Positions 30,452 to 41,075 are shown, counted from the stretch's first letter. The stretch is 64,000 bases of DNA from Jiella sonneratiae (GCF_017353515.1 NZ_JAFMPY010000007.1:162684-226683), one strand, 5' to 3'. Notes: a model not told the origin generated them from the sequence alone. Made by a program: numbers and translations.

Positions 30452-30955
30452 CCTCAAGACGAGGCGAACGGCGGCGACGCCGTCCTCGTTGGCGCGCTAG
30501 GTAGCCGCTCGAGGCGGCGATTGCAAGCACCCTTTCGTCATCGATCCGCAATCTTTCGCGGCTCGCGCGATCGCTTCCCGTCGAAAGGGCGGCACCGGAA
30601 AGCCGGGTTCGTGCCGACCGGGGCGGCCGGTCAGGGCATTGATGGTGCATCTGCTACATAAGGGCGGGATCATGGTCTAAGGATCGGGGCGGTGGCGAGT
30701 GTGCGACGCCGCCGGCGGGCCGGCCCCTCATGGCGCCACGACTGCGGCGATGCCGGATTTTCCCGGCAGGCCGGGAACCGGGGCACTGCGCGGGGCGCCG
30801 CGCGGGGGGCTGCCGGACGGGCCGGGCGGCTTCGCCGCGGCCGTGGCGAGGCTGCCTTGGCGGGACGGCCGCCGATCGTCACGGCGTGGCCGCCGCCGCC
30901 GGCACGAAGGATCGCGACGCGGGGGTAAAGGGGCAGCAGGAAAAGGATGGGTGCA
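30452..30955 (+). other. Intergenic region between tRNA-Arg and anmK
   Basis: About 500 very GC-rich bases. Open frames on both strands are Gly/Arg/Pro-rich and without ribosome binding sites, so I call none of them genes. A short AT-richer patch near 30645-30680 may hold the tRNA or anmK promoter. No repeats or terminators stand out. Confidence 0.4.
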
Positions 30956-32071
30956 ATGGCAAGCGGATGGGCCGTCGGCCTGATGACCGGAACCGTGCTC
31001 GACGGCAACATCGACGTCGCGGCGATCCGCAGCGACGGCGAAGCGATCGCCGAATTCGGCCCCTTCGAGCTCGTGCCCTATCCGGCCGACGTCGGGCCGC
31101 TGATCGCCGAAGCCGTCGCCGACGCGCGCGCATGGGGCTTCGCCGGCCCGGAGCCATCGAGCTTCGCCGTCGCCGAGCGGCGGCTCACCGAGGGGCAGGC
31201 GGAGGCGGTCGCTGCCTTCTGCGACCGCCACGGGCTTGCCCGGAAGGAGCTCGCGGCCGTCGGCTTCCACGGCCAGACCGTCCTCCACCGGCCGCCGGAG
31301 GCGGGCATTGCCGGGCGCACGCGCCAGCTCGGCGACGGGGCGCTGATGGCGAGGATGCTCGCCACCACGGTGGTCCACGACTTTCGCTCGGCGGACGTCG
31401 CGGCCGGCGGCCAGGGGGCGCCGCTCTCGGCGATCTATCACCGCGCGCTGCTCGCGCGCCTCGGCGCCGGGCGCGAGACCGCGATCCTCAATCTCGGCGG
31501 CGTCGCCAATCTTTCCTTTGCCGACGGCGACACGCTGATCGCCTTCGACACCGGCCCCGCCAACGCCCCGATCAACGACTTCGTCGTCGCGCACGGCGCC
31601 GGGGCGATGGACCGGGACGGCCGTCTCGCTTCGGCCGGCCGGGTGGACGAGGCGCGGCTCGCCGCGCTGCTCGATCATCCCTGGCTGAGGGCGGCCTATC
31701 CGAAGTCGCTCGACCGCTTCGGCTTCACCATGGCGATGGCCGAGGGGCTGGGGCTTCAGGACGGCGCGGCGACGCTGACCGGCTTCGTCGCCGGCGCCGT
31801 CGGGCGCGCGCTCGACCTGTTGCCGGTGCGGCCCGAGCGGCTGGTGGTCTGTGGCGGCGGCCGCCGCAATCCGGCGATCATGGCGGCGCTCGCCGAGCGG
31901 GCGCGGGTCGAGGCGGTGGATGCCGACGCCGTCGGCCTGCGCGGCGACGCGATCGAGGCGGAATGCTTCGCCCATCTCGCCATGCGGCGGCTGCGCGACC
32001 TGCCGATCAGCTTTCCGCTGACCACCGGCGTGCCGAAGCCGATGACGGGCGGGATCGTCAACCGGCCATAG
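30956..32071 (+). CDS. anmK: Anhydro-N-acetylmuramic acid kinase
   Basis: Cytosolic kinase of peptidoglycan recycling that opens and phosphorylates anhMurNAc to MurNAc-6-phosphate. The ATP-binding motif [15 protein letters not shown] lies at about 8-22, followed by [59 protein letters not shown] and [14 protein letters not shown], all in the usual AnmK order; the end has [13 protein letters not shown] and [12 protein letters not shown]. The ATG at 30956 is preferred because AAGGA lies eight bases upstream; ATG 30947 lies directly on it. It is the first gene right of the tRNA and converges with bamE. Confidence 0.95.
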   Translation: MASGWAVGLMTGTVLDGNIDVAAIRSDGEAIAEFGPFELVPYPADVGPLIAEAVADARAWGFAGPEPSSFAVAERRLTEGQAEAVAAFCDRHGLARKELAAVGFHGQTVLHRPPEAGIAGRTRQLGDGALMARMLATTVVHDFRSADVAAGGQGAPLSAIYHRALLARLGAGRETAILNLGGVANLSFADGDTLIAFDTGPANAPINDFVVAHGAGAMDRDGRLASAGRVDEARLAALLDHPWLRAAYPKSLDRFGFTMAMAEGLGLQDGAATLTGFVAGAVGRALDLLPVRPERLVVCGGGRRNPAIMAALAERARVEAVDADAVGLRGDAIEAECFAHLAMRRLRDLPISFPLTTGVPKPMTGGIVNRP

Positions 32072-32104
32072 GCGATGGCCGGCGGGTAGCGCCCGGGGAA
32101 AGGC

Positions 32105-32575
32105 TCAGAACAGGCTGGTCGGCCCGCCGGTGTCGGAGACGGTGTCGCTCAGCACCTGGCCGAGGAAGCTCGCATCCTTGCCGCCGGTCGGCGTCGTGCG
32201 CGAGATGAAGTCGAAGACCCGGCCGTCCTTGAGGCCGTAGTCGGCGATCCGCTCGACCCGGTCGTCCTTGTTGAAATAGACGGCGAGGACGCGCTGATCG
32301 ACGAGATGCGGCTGCAGGAAGGCCACCGGCCGGACGCGCTTCTGGGAGATGTAGTAGAACACCTCGTTGTCGAAGGTCGCCTTGGTCGAGGGCGAGCCGA
32401 GCGCCAGCAGCACCTGTTCCTTGGACGAGCCGGGCGGAACCAGTTCCAGCGACTTCGGATCGACGATGTAGCCCTGGTTGAGCACTTCCTGGGTGGTGCA
32501 GGCCGCAAGCGGCGAAAGCGCGAGGGCGGCCGCCGAAAGGGCGATCGCCGGCGTCAGGCGGGTCTTCTTGGGCAC
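32105..32575 (-). CDS. bamE: Outer membrane protein assembly factor BamE
   Basis: Small lipoprotein of the BAM complex (SmpA/OmlA family). From GTG 32575 it has 156 residues: a lipoprotein signal (PKKTRLTPAIALSAAALALS, lipobox LAAC near 26) and the BamE core PGSSKEQVLLALGSPSTKAT, FDNEVFYYISQKR, RVLAVYFNKDDRVERIADYG, LKDGRVFDFISRTTPTGG. In-frame ATGs at 32602 and 32623 would lengthen the signal region to an atypical size. It is divergent from the cytochrome-chaperone gene, a usual neighbour in this order. Confidence 0.9.
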   Translation of the reverse strand: MPKKTRLTPAIALSAAALALSPLAACTTQEVLNQGYIVDPKSLELVPPGSSKEQVLLALGSPSTKATFDNEVFYYISQKRVRPVAFLQPHLVDQRVLAVYFNKDDRVERIADYGLKDGRVFDFISRTTPTGGKDASFLGQVLSDTVSDTGGPTSLF

Positions 32576-32761
32576 GCTTCTCTCAACTCCCGTTCCAGCC
32601 ATCGATCGCGTTTTTCCCTTCATGGCCGTCTTCCGCGGCCATATCGAGGCGAAGGCCGCACCGCGGCCATGCGAGGCGTTGGTAATCCAGTCCCCGCGCC
32701 GTTGCAATCGGCGCAAAGCTGTGGCACCGCCTCGGCCCGAGCGAGAAAGCGCGGATCGACA

Positions 32762-33292
32762 ATGCTCAATCGTTGGAGGATCGCACGCCGGAACCGCGCG
32801 ATCGTCGAGGACATATACCAGGCCCTTGTCGCGGCGGCGCGCCGGCCGGCGCTCTACGAGCGCTGCGGCATCGAGGACAGCTTCTCCGGACGGTTCGAGG
32901 CGCTCGGCATCCACGTCTTCCTGTTCCTCAGGCGCTGCCGCGGCGCGGCGGGGCTCGAACCGGTCGCCCAGGACGTCGTCGACCGTTTCATGGCCGATCT
33001 CGACTCCTCGATCCGCGAGCTCGGCGTCGGCGACCAGTCGGTGCCGAAACGGATGCGCAGGCTCGCCGGCATCTTCTACGAGCGCGTCGAGGCCTATGAT
33101 GCCGCCCTGGCAGCGGGAGGCGACGCGCCGGGCGCGCTGGCGACGGCCCTGAAGGGCCGGGCGATCGACGAGGTGGCGCCGGGCGATGCGGCGGAGGCGC
33201 TCGCCACCTACATGCGCCAGACGGGCGACAGGATGCGCGCCATCGACGACAGCGACGTCCTTGCCGGAAAACTCGAACTCGGAGATCGATGA
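32762..33292 (+). CDS. Ubiquinol-cytochrome c chaperone (CBP3/UQCC1) family protein
   Basis: 176 residues of the CBP3-like family, which assists assembly of the cytochrome bc1 complex in mitochondria; bacterial members are common in alphaproteobacteria. Matching features are EDIYQALVAAARRPALYERC, DSFSGRFEALGIHVFLFLRR, DVVDRFMADLDSSIRELGVG, DQSVPKRMRRLAGIFYERVE and the end ALATYMRQTGDRM. It forms a unit with the DUF177 gene one base downstream. Membrane-associated cytosolic role inferred from the family. Confidence 0.88.
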   Translation: MLNRWRIARRNRAIVEDIYQALVAAARRPALYERCGIEDSFSGRFEALGIHVFLFLRRCRGAAGLEPVAQDVVDRFMADLDSSIRELGVGDQSVPKRMRRLAGIFYERVEAYDAALAAGGDAPGALATALKGRAIDEVAPGDAAEALATYMRQTGDRMRAIDDSDVLAGKLELGDR

Positions 33293-33293
33293 C

Positions 33294-33872
33294 ATGCCGT
33301 CCGCCCGAAGCGCCCCGCTCGACCTGTGGCTGCCGGTCGCCGGCATCGGCGAGGCCGGCCGGCAGATCGACTACGCCGCGAGCGCCGCGGAATGCGCCCG
33401 CCTCGCCGAGGCGCTCGGCGTCGAAAGCGTGGCGGGCGTTGCGGCCGACCTCCTCGCCCGGCCGTTTCGCCGCGACGGCGCAAGGGTGAGCGGGCGGGTG
33501 ACGGCGGTCGTCGTCCAGAAGAGCGTCGTCTCGCTCGAGCCGGTCGAGCAGAGAATCGACGAGCCCTTCGAGGCGACCTTCCTGCCCGAGTCTGCCCGCG
33601 CGCGGCGGAGCGACGCCGGCGAGGCGGCCGAGATCGTCGTCGATCCCGAGGCCGAGGATCCGCCGGAGGCCTTTTCCGGCGGCCGGATCGATCTCGGCGA
33701 ACGGCTGTTCGAGGTGATGTCGCTGGCGCTCGATCCCTATCCGCGGCGGTCCGGCGAGAGCTTCTCCGGCGCTCCGGCGAAGACGGACGACGAGGCCGGA
33801 TCAAGCGGCGCGCCGTCGCCATTCGCGGCCCTGACGAAATTTCCCCGGCCCGGCGGCGACGACGCCGAATGA
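33294..33872 (+). CDS. DUF177 (YceD) family protein
   Basis: 192 residues, YceD/DUF177 family, linked in other bacteria and plants to 23S rRNA accumulation. The family core is seen in VESVAGVAADLLARPFRRDG, ARVSGRVTAVVVQKSVVSLE and PVEQRIDEPFEATFLPE, followed by the acidic EIVVDPEAEDPPEAFSGGRI and DLGERLFEVMSLALDPYPR. The C-terminal Gly/Ser-rich tail is variable. It precedes plsX by about 96 bases. In enterobacteria rpmF would stand between; here it is elsewhere. Confidence 0.88.
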   Translation: MPSARSAPLDLWLPVAGIGEAGRQIDYAASAAECARLAEALGVESVAGVAADLLARPFRRDGARVSGRVTAVVVQKSVVSLEPVEQRIDEPFEATFLPESARARRSDAGEAAEIVVDPEAEDPPEAFSGGRIDLGERLFEVMSLALDPYPRRSGESFSGAPAKTDDEAGSSGAPSPFAALTKFPRPGGDDAE

Positions 33873-33968
33873 GGCCGAAAGGCCGGTTGTAAGTAGCCTC
33901 AAATTCGATATTTTCGCGCGGCGCCGGCAGGCACTGGGGCGGCGAAGAGAAAAAGAAGCGAGAACGAG

Positions 33969-35042
33969 TTGACCTCAGGCTCCGGCATCACGATTTCGCT
34001 CGACGCGATGGGCGGCGACCACGGGCCGGAGGTGGTTCTGCCGGGGGCGGCGCTGGCGCTGGAGCGCCGGCCCGACACCCGCTTCATCCTCTACGGCGAG
34101 CAGGACGAGGTGCTGCCGCTCCTCGAAAAGCATCCGCAGCTTCAGGCCGCCTCCACCTTCCATCACTGCGAGATCTCGGTGCGCATGGACGACAAGCCGT
34201 CCCAGGCGCTGCGCCAGGGCCGCTACAAATCGTCGATGTGGCGGGCGATCGATGCGGTGAAGACCGGCGAGGCCGACGTCGCGGTGTCGGCCGGCAACAC
34301 CGGCGCGCTGATGGCGATGGCGAAGTTCTGCCTTCGGACCATGGCCAACATCGAACGTCCGGCGATCGCCGCGATCTGGCCGACGCTGCGCGGCGAGAGC
34401 ATCGTGCTCGACGTCGGCGCGACGATCGGCGCGGACGCCCAGCAGCTGATCGACTTCTCGATGATGGGCGGCGCCATGGCGCGGGCGCTGTTCGGGCTCG
34501 AACGGCCGACGGTCGGGCTGCTCAACATCGGCGTCGAGGAGGTCAAGGGCCAGGACGAGATCCGCGAGGCCGGCCGGCTGCTCAAGGAGACGCCGCTGCC
34601 CGGCATCGAGTATCGCGGCTTCGTCGAGGGCGACGACCTTGGCCAGGGCACGGTCGACGTCGTCGTCACCGAAGGCTTCACCGGCAACATCGCGCTGAAG
34701 ACCGCCGAGGGCACCGCCAAGCAGATCGCCGCCTATCTCAGGGCCGCGATGTCGCGCACCTGGCTGGCGCGCGCCGGCTACGTGCTGGCCAAGAGCGCCT
34801 TCGACCGGCTGCGCGACAAGATGGATCCCCGCAAGGTCAATGGCGGCGTCTTTCTCGGCCTCAACGGCGTCGTGATCAAGAGCCATGGTGGCACCGACGC
34901 CGAAGGCATCGCCGCCGCGATCGACCTCGCCCATGTCATGGCGCGGGCCGGCCTCCGCGAAAAGATCGAGGCGGACCTCGCCAGTTATCATCGCCGCATT
35001 TCCGAGGAGGCGGCGAGCGTTTCCGAAAGCAGCGTTCCATGA
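33969..35042 (+). CDS. plsX: Phosphate acyltransferase PlsX
   Basis: Converts acyl-ACP to acyl-phosphate, the acyl donor for PlsY in phospholipid synthesis; peripheral membrane enzyme. 357 residues starting at TTG 33969 ([20 protein letters not shown]). Motifs: [111 protein letters not shown] and [23 protein letters not shown] is weak but no other start preserves the family N-terminus. The stop overlaps fabH. Confidence 0.96.
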   Translation: MTSGSGITISLDAMGGDHGPEVVLPGAALALERRPDTRFILYGEQDEVLPLLEKHPQLQAASTFHHCEISVRMDDKPSQALRQGRYKSSMWRAIDAVKTGEADVAVSAGNTGALMAMAKFCLRTMANIERPAIAAIWPTLRGESIVLDVGATIGADAQQLIDFSMMGGAMARALFGLERPTVGLLNIGVEEVKGQDEIREAGRLLKETPLPGIEYRGFVEGDDLGQGTVDVVVTEGFTGNIALKTAEGTAKQIAAYLRAAMSRTWLARAGYVLAKSAFDRLRDKMDPRKVNGGVFLGLNGVVIKSHGGTDAEGIAAAIDLAHVMARAGLREKIEADLASYHRRISEEAASVSESSVP

Positions 35043-36016
35043 ATGACAGTATCGTCTCCGTCGTGCGCGGCACGGGCTCGGCCCTGCCGGCGAAGGTCAT
35101 GCGCAACCGGGATTTCGAAGGCGTCGTCGAAACTTCGGACGAGTGGATCCGGCAGCGCACCGGCATCGAGCAGCGCCACATCGCGGGAGAGGGCGAGACC
35201 ACCGTCTCGCTGGCCGAGGCCGCGGCGCGCAAGGCGCTCGAGGCCGCCGGGCTCGAGCCGGTCGACATCGACCTGATCGTCCTCGCGACCGCGACGCCCG
35301 ACAACACCTTTCCCGCCTCCGCCGTCCAGCTGCAGGACCGGCTGGGCATCGCCTCGGGCTTCGCATTCGACGTCCATGCGGTGTGCAGCGGCTTTCTCTA
35401 CGCCCTCACCACCGCCGACATGTATCTGAAGAACGGCCAGGCGCGCCGCGCCCTCGTCGTCGGGGCCGAGACGTTCTCTCGCATCCTCGACTGGCAGGAC
35501 CGGTCGACCTGTGTCCTGTTCGGCGACGGCGCGGGGGCGGTGGTCCTCGAGGCGGTTGCCGCCGCCGAGGCGAACGGCGAGGGCATCCTCGTCTCGAAGC
35601 TGCGTTCGGACGGCGCCCACAAGGACAAGCTCTATGTCGACGGCGGCCCCTCCACGACGGGGACGGTCGGGCATCTGAGAATGCAGGGCCGCGAGGTCTT
35701 CAAACATGCGGTCGGGATGATCACCGACGTCATCGAGGCCTGCTTCGCGGCGGCGAAGATCGGCCCGGCCGACATCGACTGGTTCGTCCCGCACCAGGCC
35801 AACCGGCGCATCATCGACGCATCGGCCAAGAAGCTCGGTATCGATATGGAAAAGGTCGTCGTGACCGTCGACCGCCACGGCAACACTTCCGCCGCCTCGA
35901 TCCCGCTCGCCCTCGACACGGCGGTGCGCGACGGGCGCATCGGCAAGGGCGACCTCGTCCTCCTCGAAGCGATGGGCGGCGGATTTACCTGGGGTGCGGT
36001 GCTCGTGCGTTGGTAG
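35039..36016 (+). CDS. fabH: 3-oxoacyl-ACP synthase III (FabH)
   Basis: Condenses acetyl-CoA with malonyl-ACP to start type II fatty-acid synthesis. 325 residues. The active-site Cys is in [12 protein letters not shown] (about 113), His in [18 protein letters not shown] (about 252) and Asn in [15 protein letters not shown] (about 282). Other family text: [39 protein letters not shown] and [14 protein letters not shown]. It overlaps plsX by four bases, so the two lipid enzymes are made together; ihfA follows. Confidence 0.97.
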   Translation: MNDSIVSVVRGTGSALPAKVMRNRDFEGVVETSDEWIRQRTGIEQRHIAGEGETTVSLAEAAARKALEAAGLEPVDIDLIVLATATPDNTFPASAVQLQDRLGIASGFAFDVHAVCSGFLYALTTADMYLKNGQARRALVVGAETFSRILDWQDRSTCVLFGDGAGAVVLEAVAAAEANGEGILVSKLRSDGAHKDKLYVDGGPSTTGTVGHLRMQGREVFKHAVGMITDVIEACFAAAKIGPADIDWFVPHQANRRIIDASAKKLGIDMEKVVVTVDRHGNTSAASIPLALDTAVRDGRIGKGDLVLLEAMGGGFTWGAVLVRW

Positions 36017-36121
36017 ATGGCGCTTGATTCATATGGCGGTTTGGGTAGAGTAACGAAAAAGTAAGAGGCGTTCCGCGGCCAAATGGCGCGGCCGGGTTTT
36101 CCACCAGATCAGGGGACGAGG

Positions 36122-36463
36122 ATGGGGGACAGGACACTCACGAGGGCCGATCTCGCCGAAGCCGTCTTCCGCAAGATCGGATTGTCCCGCACCGAATCCG
36201 CCCAGCTCGTCGAGATGGTGCTCGAGGAGATCTGCGCGACCATCGCCAAGGGCGAATCGGTCAAGGTGTCGTCGTTCGGCTCGTTCCTCGTGCGCGACAA
36301 GAACGAGCGGGTCGGCCGCAACCCCAAGACCGGCGAGGAAGTGCCGATCTCGCCGCGGCGGGTCGCGGTCTTCAAGCCCTCCAACGTCCTCAAGGACCGT
36401 ATCCTCGAGGCTCACAGCAAGCGCTCCGCCTTGGGGCTCGAGCTGATGCGGGCCGCCGAATAG
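36122..36463 (+). CDS. ihfA: Integration host factor subunit alpha
   Basis: DNA-bending nucleoid protein, 113 residues. [60 protein letters not shown] (the DNA-intercalating arm with [12 protein letters not shown]) and [15 protein letters not shown] are typical. ATG 36122 is chosen over 36083 because AGGGGACGAGG precedes it and it gives the standard N-terminus. IHF is often needed by tyrosine integrases, so the tRNA-Arg element could use it; that is general knowledge. Confidence 0.96.
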   Translation: MGDRTLTRADLAEAVFRKIGLSRTESAQLVEMVLEEICATIAKGESVKVSSFGSFLVRDKNERVGRNPKTGEEVPISPRRVAVFKPSNVLKDRILEAHSKRSALGLELMRAAE

Positions 36464-36506
36464 CCCCGTCCGGGGCTCCAACGCTCGACGTTCCGGTGAA
36501 GGGCTG

Positions 36507-37109
36507 ATGGCCGACAAGGGTGAAGATGCGTTCCGGACGATCTCCGAGGTCGCCGAGGAACTCGATCTGCCGCAGCACGTGCTGCGTTTCTGGGAGTCGC
36601 GATTCGCCCAGATCCGGCCGCTGAAGCGCGGCGGCGGGCGCCGCTACTATCGCCCGGACGACGTCGAGCTGTTGCGCGGCATCCGCTATCTCCTCTACGT
36701 CAAGGGCTTCACCATCAAGGGCGTGCAGCGGCTCCTGAAGGAGAACGGCAGTCGTTTCGTCGTGGCGATCGGATCGGGAGATCTCGCCGGCCTCGACAGT
36801 CTCGACGCTTCGGCTGAAGGGACGGACGGAACCGACATGAGCGACGACGCCGCGGCAGCGGCGCATGTCGACGATCTCGACCTGATCCATCCCGAGCCCG
36901 AAACGGTGGCGGCCGTCGATCCGGTGGCAGATGTCGGCGAGCCGGAGCCGGCGGCCCGCCCGCGGCCGCGGCCGCTCGGCAGTTTCCTGCGGCGCGAGCG
37001 CGACCCCGCCGGCGACACCCTGCGGCTTCCCCGCGAGAGCGTCGAGCGGCTCGACCAGGTGCTGCTCGACCTTCTGGAATGCAAGCGTCTGCTCGATCAG
37101 GTCCGCTAG
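36507..37109 (+). CDS. MerR-family transcriptional regulator
   Basis: 200 residues. The N-terminal MerR HTH is [20 protein letters not shown], then [40 protein letters not shown] and [14 protein letters not shown]. The remainder is an acidic, proline-rich region with a short C-terminal helix ([20 protein letters not shown]). The pair ihfA-merR is standard in Hyphomicrobiales, where the regulator's targets are largely unknown. A repeat copy begins at its stop codon. Confidence 0.92.
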   Translation: MADKGEDAFRTISEVAEELDLPQHVLRFWESRFAQIRPLKRGGGRRYYRPDDVELLRGIRYLLYVKGFTIKGVQRLLKENGSRFVVAIGSGDLAGLDSLDASAEGTDGTDMSDDAAAAAHVDDLDLIHPEPETVAAVDPVADVGEPEPAARPRPRPLGSFLRRERDPAGDTLRLPRESVERLDQVLLDLLECKRLLDQVR

Positions 37110-37207
37110 AGAATGGTCCCGAAACGTGGGAACCGGTTTTCGGAAAAGATCATCCGGAAACAGGAAGATGCAGCGGGAGGATGAGCGAAGCTCATCTCAT
37201 CACGCTG
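37109..37207 (+). repeat. Dispersed intergenic repeat, copy 1
   Basis: About 100 bases with the recognisable blocks TCCCGAAACGTGGGAACCGG, TTTTCGGAAAAGATCAT, and GGGAGGATGAGC-gaa-GCTCATCTCATC. The last block forms a hairpin. Related copies are at 53781-53884 (same strand) and 44225-44329 (opposite strand). It belongs to a palindromic repeat type widely scattered in Hyphomicrobiales genomes. Confidence 0.8.
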
Positions 37208-37350
37208 GCGGTCCGATTCCGGCATTTGGGTGCGTCTTGTCGCGATCGCCCGGCAAAACCGGGGTGACTTCGGCAAATTGCCCCCGATCGAAAGACGGCC
37301 CCGGTCCACCGGCCGATGCATTGCCGTCTCCGACCCACCGCGCGAGCGAA

Positions 37351-37385
37351 AGAAAAAGGGCCCGCGCCGCAGCCGGAACGGGCCC
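37351..37385 (-). terminator. Intrinsic terminator after ccoNOQP
   Basis: On the reverse strand GGGCCCG (37385-37379) pairs with CGGGCCC (37364-37358) around a 14-base loop and is followed by TTTTTCT. It lies 27 bases after the ccoP stop codon and ends the cbb3 oxidase transcript. Confidence 0.8.
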
Positions 37386-37411
37386 CCGAACGTCGCAGTG
37401 GGCGCTGCCCC

Positions 37412-38290
37412 CTACTGTCCGCCGCCGAGGCTGTGGACGTAGACGGCGAGTTCCTTCACCGTCGTCTCGCCGAGCCGCGCGCCCCAGGCCGGCATGACGC
37501 CGTGGCGCGGCGCGGTGACCTGCCGGACGATGTCGGCCTTCGAGCCGCCATAGAGCCAGATCGCGTCGTCGAGCGCCGGGGCGCCCACCTCCTTCATGCC
37601 GCCGCCGGTCTCGCCGTGGCAGGCGGCGCAATTCTCGGCGAAGACCGTCCGTCCGGCCTCCGCCGCCGCCGTCTGCTGGTCGGCGGCACTGCCGGACAGC
37701 GACAGGACGTAGTCCGCGACGGCGTCGATCTGGCCGCGGTCGAGAATGCCGTCGCGGCCGAAGGCGGGCATCTCGGAGATCCGCGTGTCGTCGTCCGAGG
37801 CGTAACGGATGCCGTGCTCGAGCGTCGTGTGGATCGCCTCGAGCGTTCCGCCCCAGAGCCAGGAATCGTCGTTGAGGTTGGGATAGCCCGGGCCGCCTTC
37901 CGCGCCCGAGCCGTGGCACTGGACGCAGTTGACCTTGAAGGCGGCCTTGCCCGCCGCGATGGCGGCCGGCCGGAGCTCCTGGTCGCCGTCGATCGCCTCG
38001 ACGGAAAGTGCCGCGATCTTCTCGAGCCTGCCGGCATCGGCCGCCTTGGCCGCGGCGACGCTCGCCTCGAGGTCGCCGCGGCTCGACCAGCCGAGCAGGC
38101 CGGAGGTCGCGGAACTCACCATCGGCCAGGCCGGATAGAGGATCGTGTAGACGAGCGCGAAGGCGATCGTCGCGTAGAAGGTCCACAGCCACCAGCGCGG
38201 CAGCGGATTGTTCAGTTCGGTGATGCCGTCCCAGGAATGGCCCGTGGTCTCGACGCCGGTGATCTGGTCGACCTGTCTGGTCTCGGCCAT
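37412..38290 (-). CDS. ccoP: Cytochrome cbb3 oxidase subunit III (dihaem cytochrome c)
   Basis: 292-residue membrane-anchored dihaem cytochrome c of the cbb3 oxidase. One membrane helix at about 34-55 (WWLWTFYATIAFALVYTILY) follows the CcoP opening HSWDGITELNNPLPRWW. Two haem c sites are visible: VNCVQCHGSGAEGGPG (about 121) and ENCAACHGETGGG (about 221), with axial Met candidates in EMPAFG and VMPAWG. Last gene of ccoNOQP, followed by a terminator. The fixGHIS assembly genes do not follow here. Confidence 0.97.
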   Translation of the reverse strand: MAETRQVDQITGVETTGHSWDGITELNNPLPRWWLWTFYATIAFALVYTILYPAWPMVSSATSGLLGWSSRGDLEASVAAAKAADAGRLEKIAALSVEAIDGDQELRPAAIAAGKAAFKVNCVQCHGSGAEGGPGYPNLNDDSWLWGGTLEAIHTTLEHGIRYASDDDTRISEMPAFGRDGILDRGQIDAVADYVLSLSGSAADQQTAAAEAGRTVFAENCAACHGETGGGMKEVGAPALDDAIWLYGGSKADIVRQVTAPRHGVMPAWGARLGETTVKELAVYVHSLGGGQ

Positions 38291-38293
38291 GGG

Positions 38294-38449
38294 TCAGTCC
38301 TCCTTGAGGGGAATGGCGGCGGCCTCGTCGGCCGCCCGGCGCGCGCCGGGCCGAAGCACGAAGCCGACGGCGCAGAGGAAGAACAGGGCCATCGCCACGA
38401 GGCCCCAGGAGTCGGCGAAGGTCCGCATCGCCTGATATTCGAAGTCCAT
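38294..38449 (-). CDS. ccoQ: Cytochrome cbb3 oxidase subunit CcoQ
   Basis: 51 residues, single membrane helix (DSWGLVAMALFFLCAVGFVL) with a basic/acidic tail RPGARRAADEAAAIPLKED. Opening MDFEYQAMRTFADSWGL is typical for CcoQ/FixQ, a small subunit that stabilises the complex. It is four bases upstream of ccoP and eleven downstream of ccoO. Confidence 0.93.
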   Translation of the reverse strand: MDFEYQAMRTFADSWGLVAMALFFLCAVGFVLRPGARRAADEAAAIPLKED

Positions 38450-38460
38450 CGTCGCCTCCT

Positions 38461-39264
38461 TCAGCGCTGGTTTTCCTGCGGGTCGTAGGCGGAGAAGTCG
38501 ACGAGCGTGCCGAGCATCTGCAGATAGGCGACGAGCGCGTCCATCTCGGTCAGGCGCTGCGGGTTGCCGTCGAAATCCGCGACCACGGCCTTCGGATAGC
38601 GGGCGAGGAGGCCGGAGCTGTCGCCGTCCGGCTGCGTCTGGACGCGAAGGTCCGCAGCGGCATTGGCGATCATGTCGTCGGTATAGGGAACGCCGACGTC
38701 GCGGTTCGCGGCGAGATGCGCGGCCGGATCCCTCATGTCGAGATCGGTCTGCGACAGGAAGCCGTAGGACGGCATGATCGATTCCGGCACCAGCGAGCGC
38801 GGGTCGGTCAGATGCGCCACCTGCCAGTCGTTGGAATAGCGCCCGCCGACCCGTGCAAGGTCCGGCCCGGTCCGTTTCGAGCCCCACTGGAACGGGTGGT
38901 CGAACATCGATTCGGCCGCCAGCGAATAGTGGCCGTAGCGCTCGGTCTCGTCCCTGAACGGGCGGATCATCTGGGAATGGCAGTTGTAGCAGCCCTCGCG
39001 GACGTAGATGTTGCGGCCGGCGAGTTCCAGCGGCGAATAGGGACGCATCCCGGTCACCGTCTCGATGGTGTTCTGCAGGTAGAACAGCGGCGCGATCTCG
39101 ACGATGCCGCCGATCGTCACCACCAGCAGCGACAGGACGAGGAGCAGCGTGACGTTGCGCTCGATCTTGCCGTGATTGGCGAGGAGGCCCCTGGCGATCG
39201 GATCAGCCTTGAGCTCCGGCCGCGCCCCGTCGAGGGCGGGATTTGCGTTGGAAGGTTCGCTCAT
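38461..39264 (-). CDS. ccoO: Cytochrome cbb3 oxidase subunit II (monohaem cytochrome c)
   Basis: 267 residues. N-terminal membrane anchor ([20 protein letters not shown], about 38-60), then [20 protein letters not shown], which contains the CxxCH haem site. [40 protein letters not shown] and the axial Met in IMPSYGFL are family signatures. The N-terminal 30 residues ahead of the anchor are polar and somewhat longer than in some homologues. Ten bases separate it from ccoN. Confidence 0.97.
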   Translation of the reverse strand: MSEPSNANPALDGARPELKADPIARGLLANHGKIERNVTLLLVLSLLVVTIGGIVEIAPLFYLQNTIETVTGMRPYSPLELAGRNIYVREGCYNCHSQMIRPFRDETERYGHYSLAAESMFDHPFQWGSKRTGPDLARVGGRYSNDWQVAHLTDPRSLVPESIMPSYGFLSQTDLDMRDPAAHLAANRDVGVPYTDDMIANAAADLRVQTQPDGDSSGLLARYPKAVVADFDGNPQRLTEMDALVAYLQMLGTLVDFSAYDPQENQR

Positions 39265-39274
39265 CTTCCTGTCC

Positions 39275-40957
39275 TCACTCCGCCGGCTGCAGGGTCTGGG
39301 TGCCGCCCATCGGCACCTCCCGGCGGATGTCGCCGCGGATGGTCTTGTAGACGTTGAAGGCCATGATCAGCGCGCCGGCGAGGTACATCGCACCGCCCAG
39401 CATACGCATCACGTAGTAGGGGTGCATGGCCGCGACGGTTTCGGCGAAGGAGTAGACGAGATAGCCGTCCTCCCCGTATTCCCGCCACATCAGGCCCTGC
39501 ATGATGCCCGAGACCCACATCACCGCGGCGTAGACGACGATGCCGAGGGTGGCGAGCCAGAAGTGCCAGTTGACGAGGCGCAGCGAATACAGGCGCTCGC
39601 GCTGCCAGAGCTTCGGCGTCAGATGGTAGACGGCGCCGAAGGAGATCATGCCGACCCAGCCGAGCGCGCCGGAATGCACGTGGCCGATCGTCCAGTCGGT
39701 GTAGTGGCTGAGCGAGTTCACCGACTTGATCGACATCATCGGCCCCTCGAAGGTCGACATGCCGTAGAAGGCGATGGAGATCACCATCATCCGCAGGACA
39801 GGGTCCGTCCGGAGCTTGTCCCAGGCGCCCGACAGCGTCATCAGGCCGTTGATCATGCCGCCCCAGGAGGGCATCCACAGCATGATCGAGAACACCATGC
39901 CGAGCGTCTGCGCCCAGTCGGGCAGGGCGGTGTAGTGCAGGTGATGCGGGCCGGCCCAGATGTAGAGGAAGATCAGCGCCCAGAAGTGGATGATCGACAG
40001 CCGGTAGGAATAGACCGGACGGTTCGCCTGCTTCGGCACGAAGTAGTACATCATGCCGAGGAAGCCGGCGGTGAGGAAGAAGCCGACGGCGTTGTGGCCG
40101 TACCACCACTGGGTCAGCGCGTCCTGGACGCCCGAAAAGGCCGAATAGCTCTTGGCGCCGAGGAAGGACACCGGCATCGACAGGTTGTTGACCACGTGCA
40201 GCATCGCGATGGTCACGATGAAGCTGAGGTAGAACCAGTTGGCGACGTAGATGTGCGGTTCCTTGCGGCGCACCAGCGTGCCGAGGAAGACCACGAGATA
40301 GGCCACCCAGACGATGGTCAGCCAGAGGTCGACGTACCATTCCGGCTCGGCGTATTCGCGGCCCTCGGTGATGCCGAGGACGTAGCCGGTCGCCGCCATG
40401 ACGATGAACAGCTGGTAGCCCCAGAACACGAACCAGGCGAGGTTGCCGCCGAACAGCCGTGCCCGGCAGGTGCGCTGGACGACGTAGAAGGAGGTGGCGA
40501 TCAGCGCGTTGCCGCCGAAGGCGAAGATCACCGCCGAGGTGTGGAGCGGGCGCAGCCGGCCGAAATTGAGGTAGGGCTGGAGATTGAGATCCGGCCAGGC
40601 GAGCTGCGAGGCGATCAGCACCCCGACGAGAAAGCCGATGATTCCCCAGAACACCGTCGCGATCACCCCGTAGCGGACGACGTCGTCCATATAGGCGACG
40701 CTGCCGCCGCCGCCGGCGGCGGAGGGGCGCGCCCCGGCGGCCTCGCCGGATCCGCCTGCGGGCCGGTCGGCGCGCAGCGGGATCATCTTGTCGCCGGAAA
40801 AGTCGATCCGACGCATGAGGAAGATCGTCGCCAGAGCCAGGACGACGAACAGCACGTAGGCGTGCTGCCGGAAAGGCTGATCGGCGGCAAATCCCGCGCC
40901 GAGCAGCGCAAGGAATGCCGCGAGACCGACCAGCATGGTCTCGGTCGAGAATTTCAT
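39275..40957 (-). CDS. ccoN: Cytochrome cbb3 oxidase catalytic subunit I
   Basis: Haem-copper oxidase that reduces O2 with high affinity. 560 residues with about 14 membrane helices. Metal-ligand regions: [20 protein letters not shown] (low-spin haem His), [20 protein letters not shown] (CuB His and the cross-linked Tyr region), [17 protein letters not shown] (CuB His pair) and [20 protein letters not shown] (haem His ligands). The N-terminus has two hydrophobic stretches and a Gly/Ala-rich linker (residues about 65-85) before the core. First gene of the operon, with an FNR/FixK box about 105-118 bases upstream of the ATG. Confidence 0.98.
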   Translation of the reverse strand: MKFSTETMLVGLAAFLALLGAGFAADQPFRQHAYVLFVVLALATIFLMRRIDFSGDKMIPLRADRPAGGSGEAAGARPSAAGGGGSVAYMDDVVRYGVIATVFWGIIGFLVGVLIASQLAWPDLNLQPYLNFGRLRPLHTSAVIFAFGGNALIATSFYVVQRTCRARLFGGNLAWFVFWGYQLFIVMAATGYVLGITEGREYAEPEWYVDLWLTIVWVAYLVVFLGTLVRRKEPHIYVANWFYLSFIVTIAMLHVVNNLSMPVSFLGAKSYSAFSGVQDALTQWWYGHNAVGFFLTAGFLGMMYYFVPKQANRPVYSYRLSIIHFWALIFLYIWAGPHHLHYTALPDWAQTLGMVFSIMLWMPSWGGMINGLMTLSGAWDKLRTDPVLRMMVISIAFYGMSTFEGPMMSIKSVNSLSHYTDWTIGHVHSGALGWVGMISFGAVYHLTPKLWQRERLYSLRLVNWHFWLATLGIVVYAAVMWVSGIMQGLMWREYGEDGYLVYSFAETVAAMHPYYVMRMLGGAMYLAGALIMAFNVYKTIRGDIRREVPMGGTQTLQPAE

Positions 40958-41061
40958 CGGATTGCCACCCTCTTTCGAACCGGGCGCCGGCCGCGGCCGG
41001 AGCGGCCGGGCGGGTGCGCCGGGATCGAATGGTGAACTGTCAGCTTCCGCAGGGTCGTGCC

Positions 41062-41075
41062 TTGACCTGGATCAA
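41062..41075. promoter_or_regulatory. FNR/FixK box between ccoN and the hemerythrin-hemN pair
   Basis: TTGACCTGGATCAA matches the palindromic consensus TTGA(C/T)N4(A/G)TCAA exactly. It lies in the 187-base divergent gap, 105 bases upstream of ccoN and 70 upstream of the hemerythrin-domain gene, so it can serve both directions. FnrN is encoded 3 kb away (44325-45104). Low oxygen should induce both arms. Confidence 0.88.
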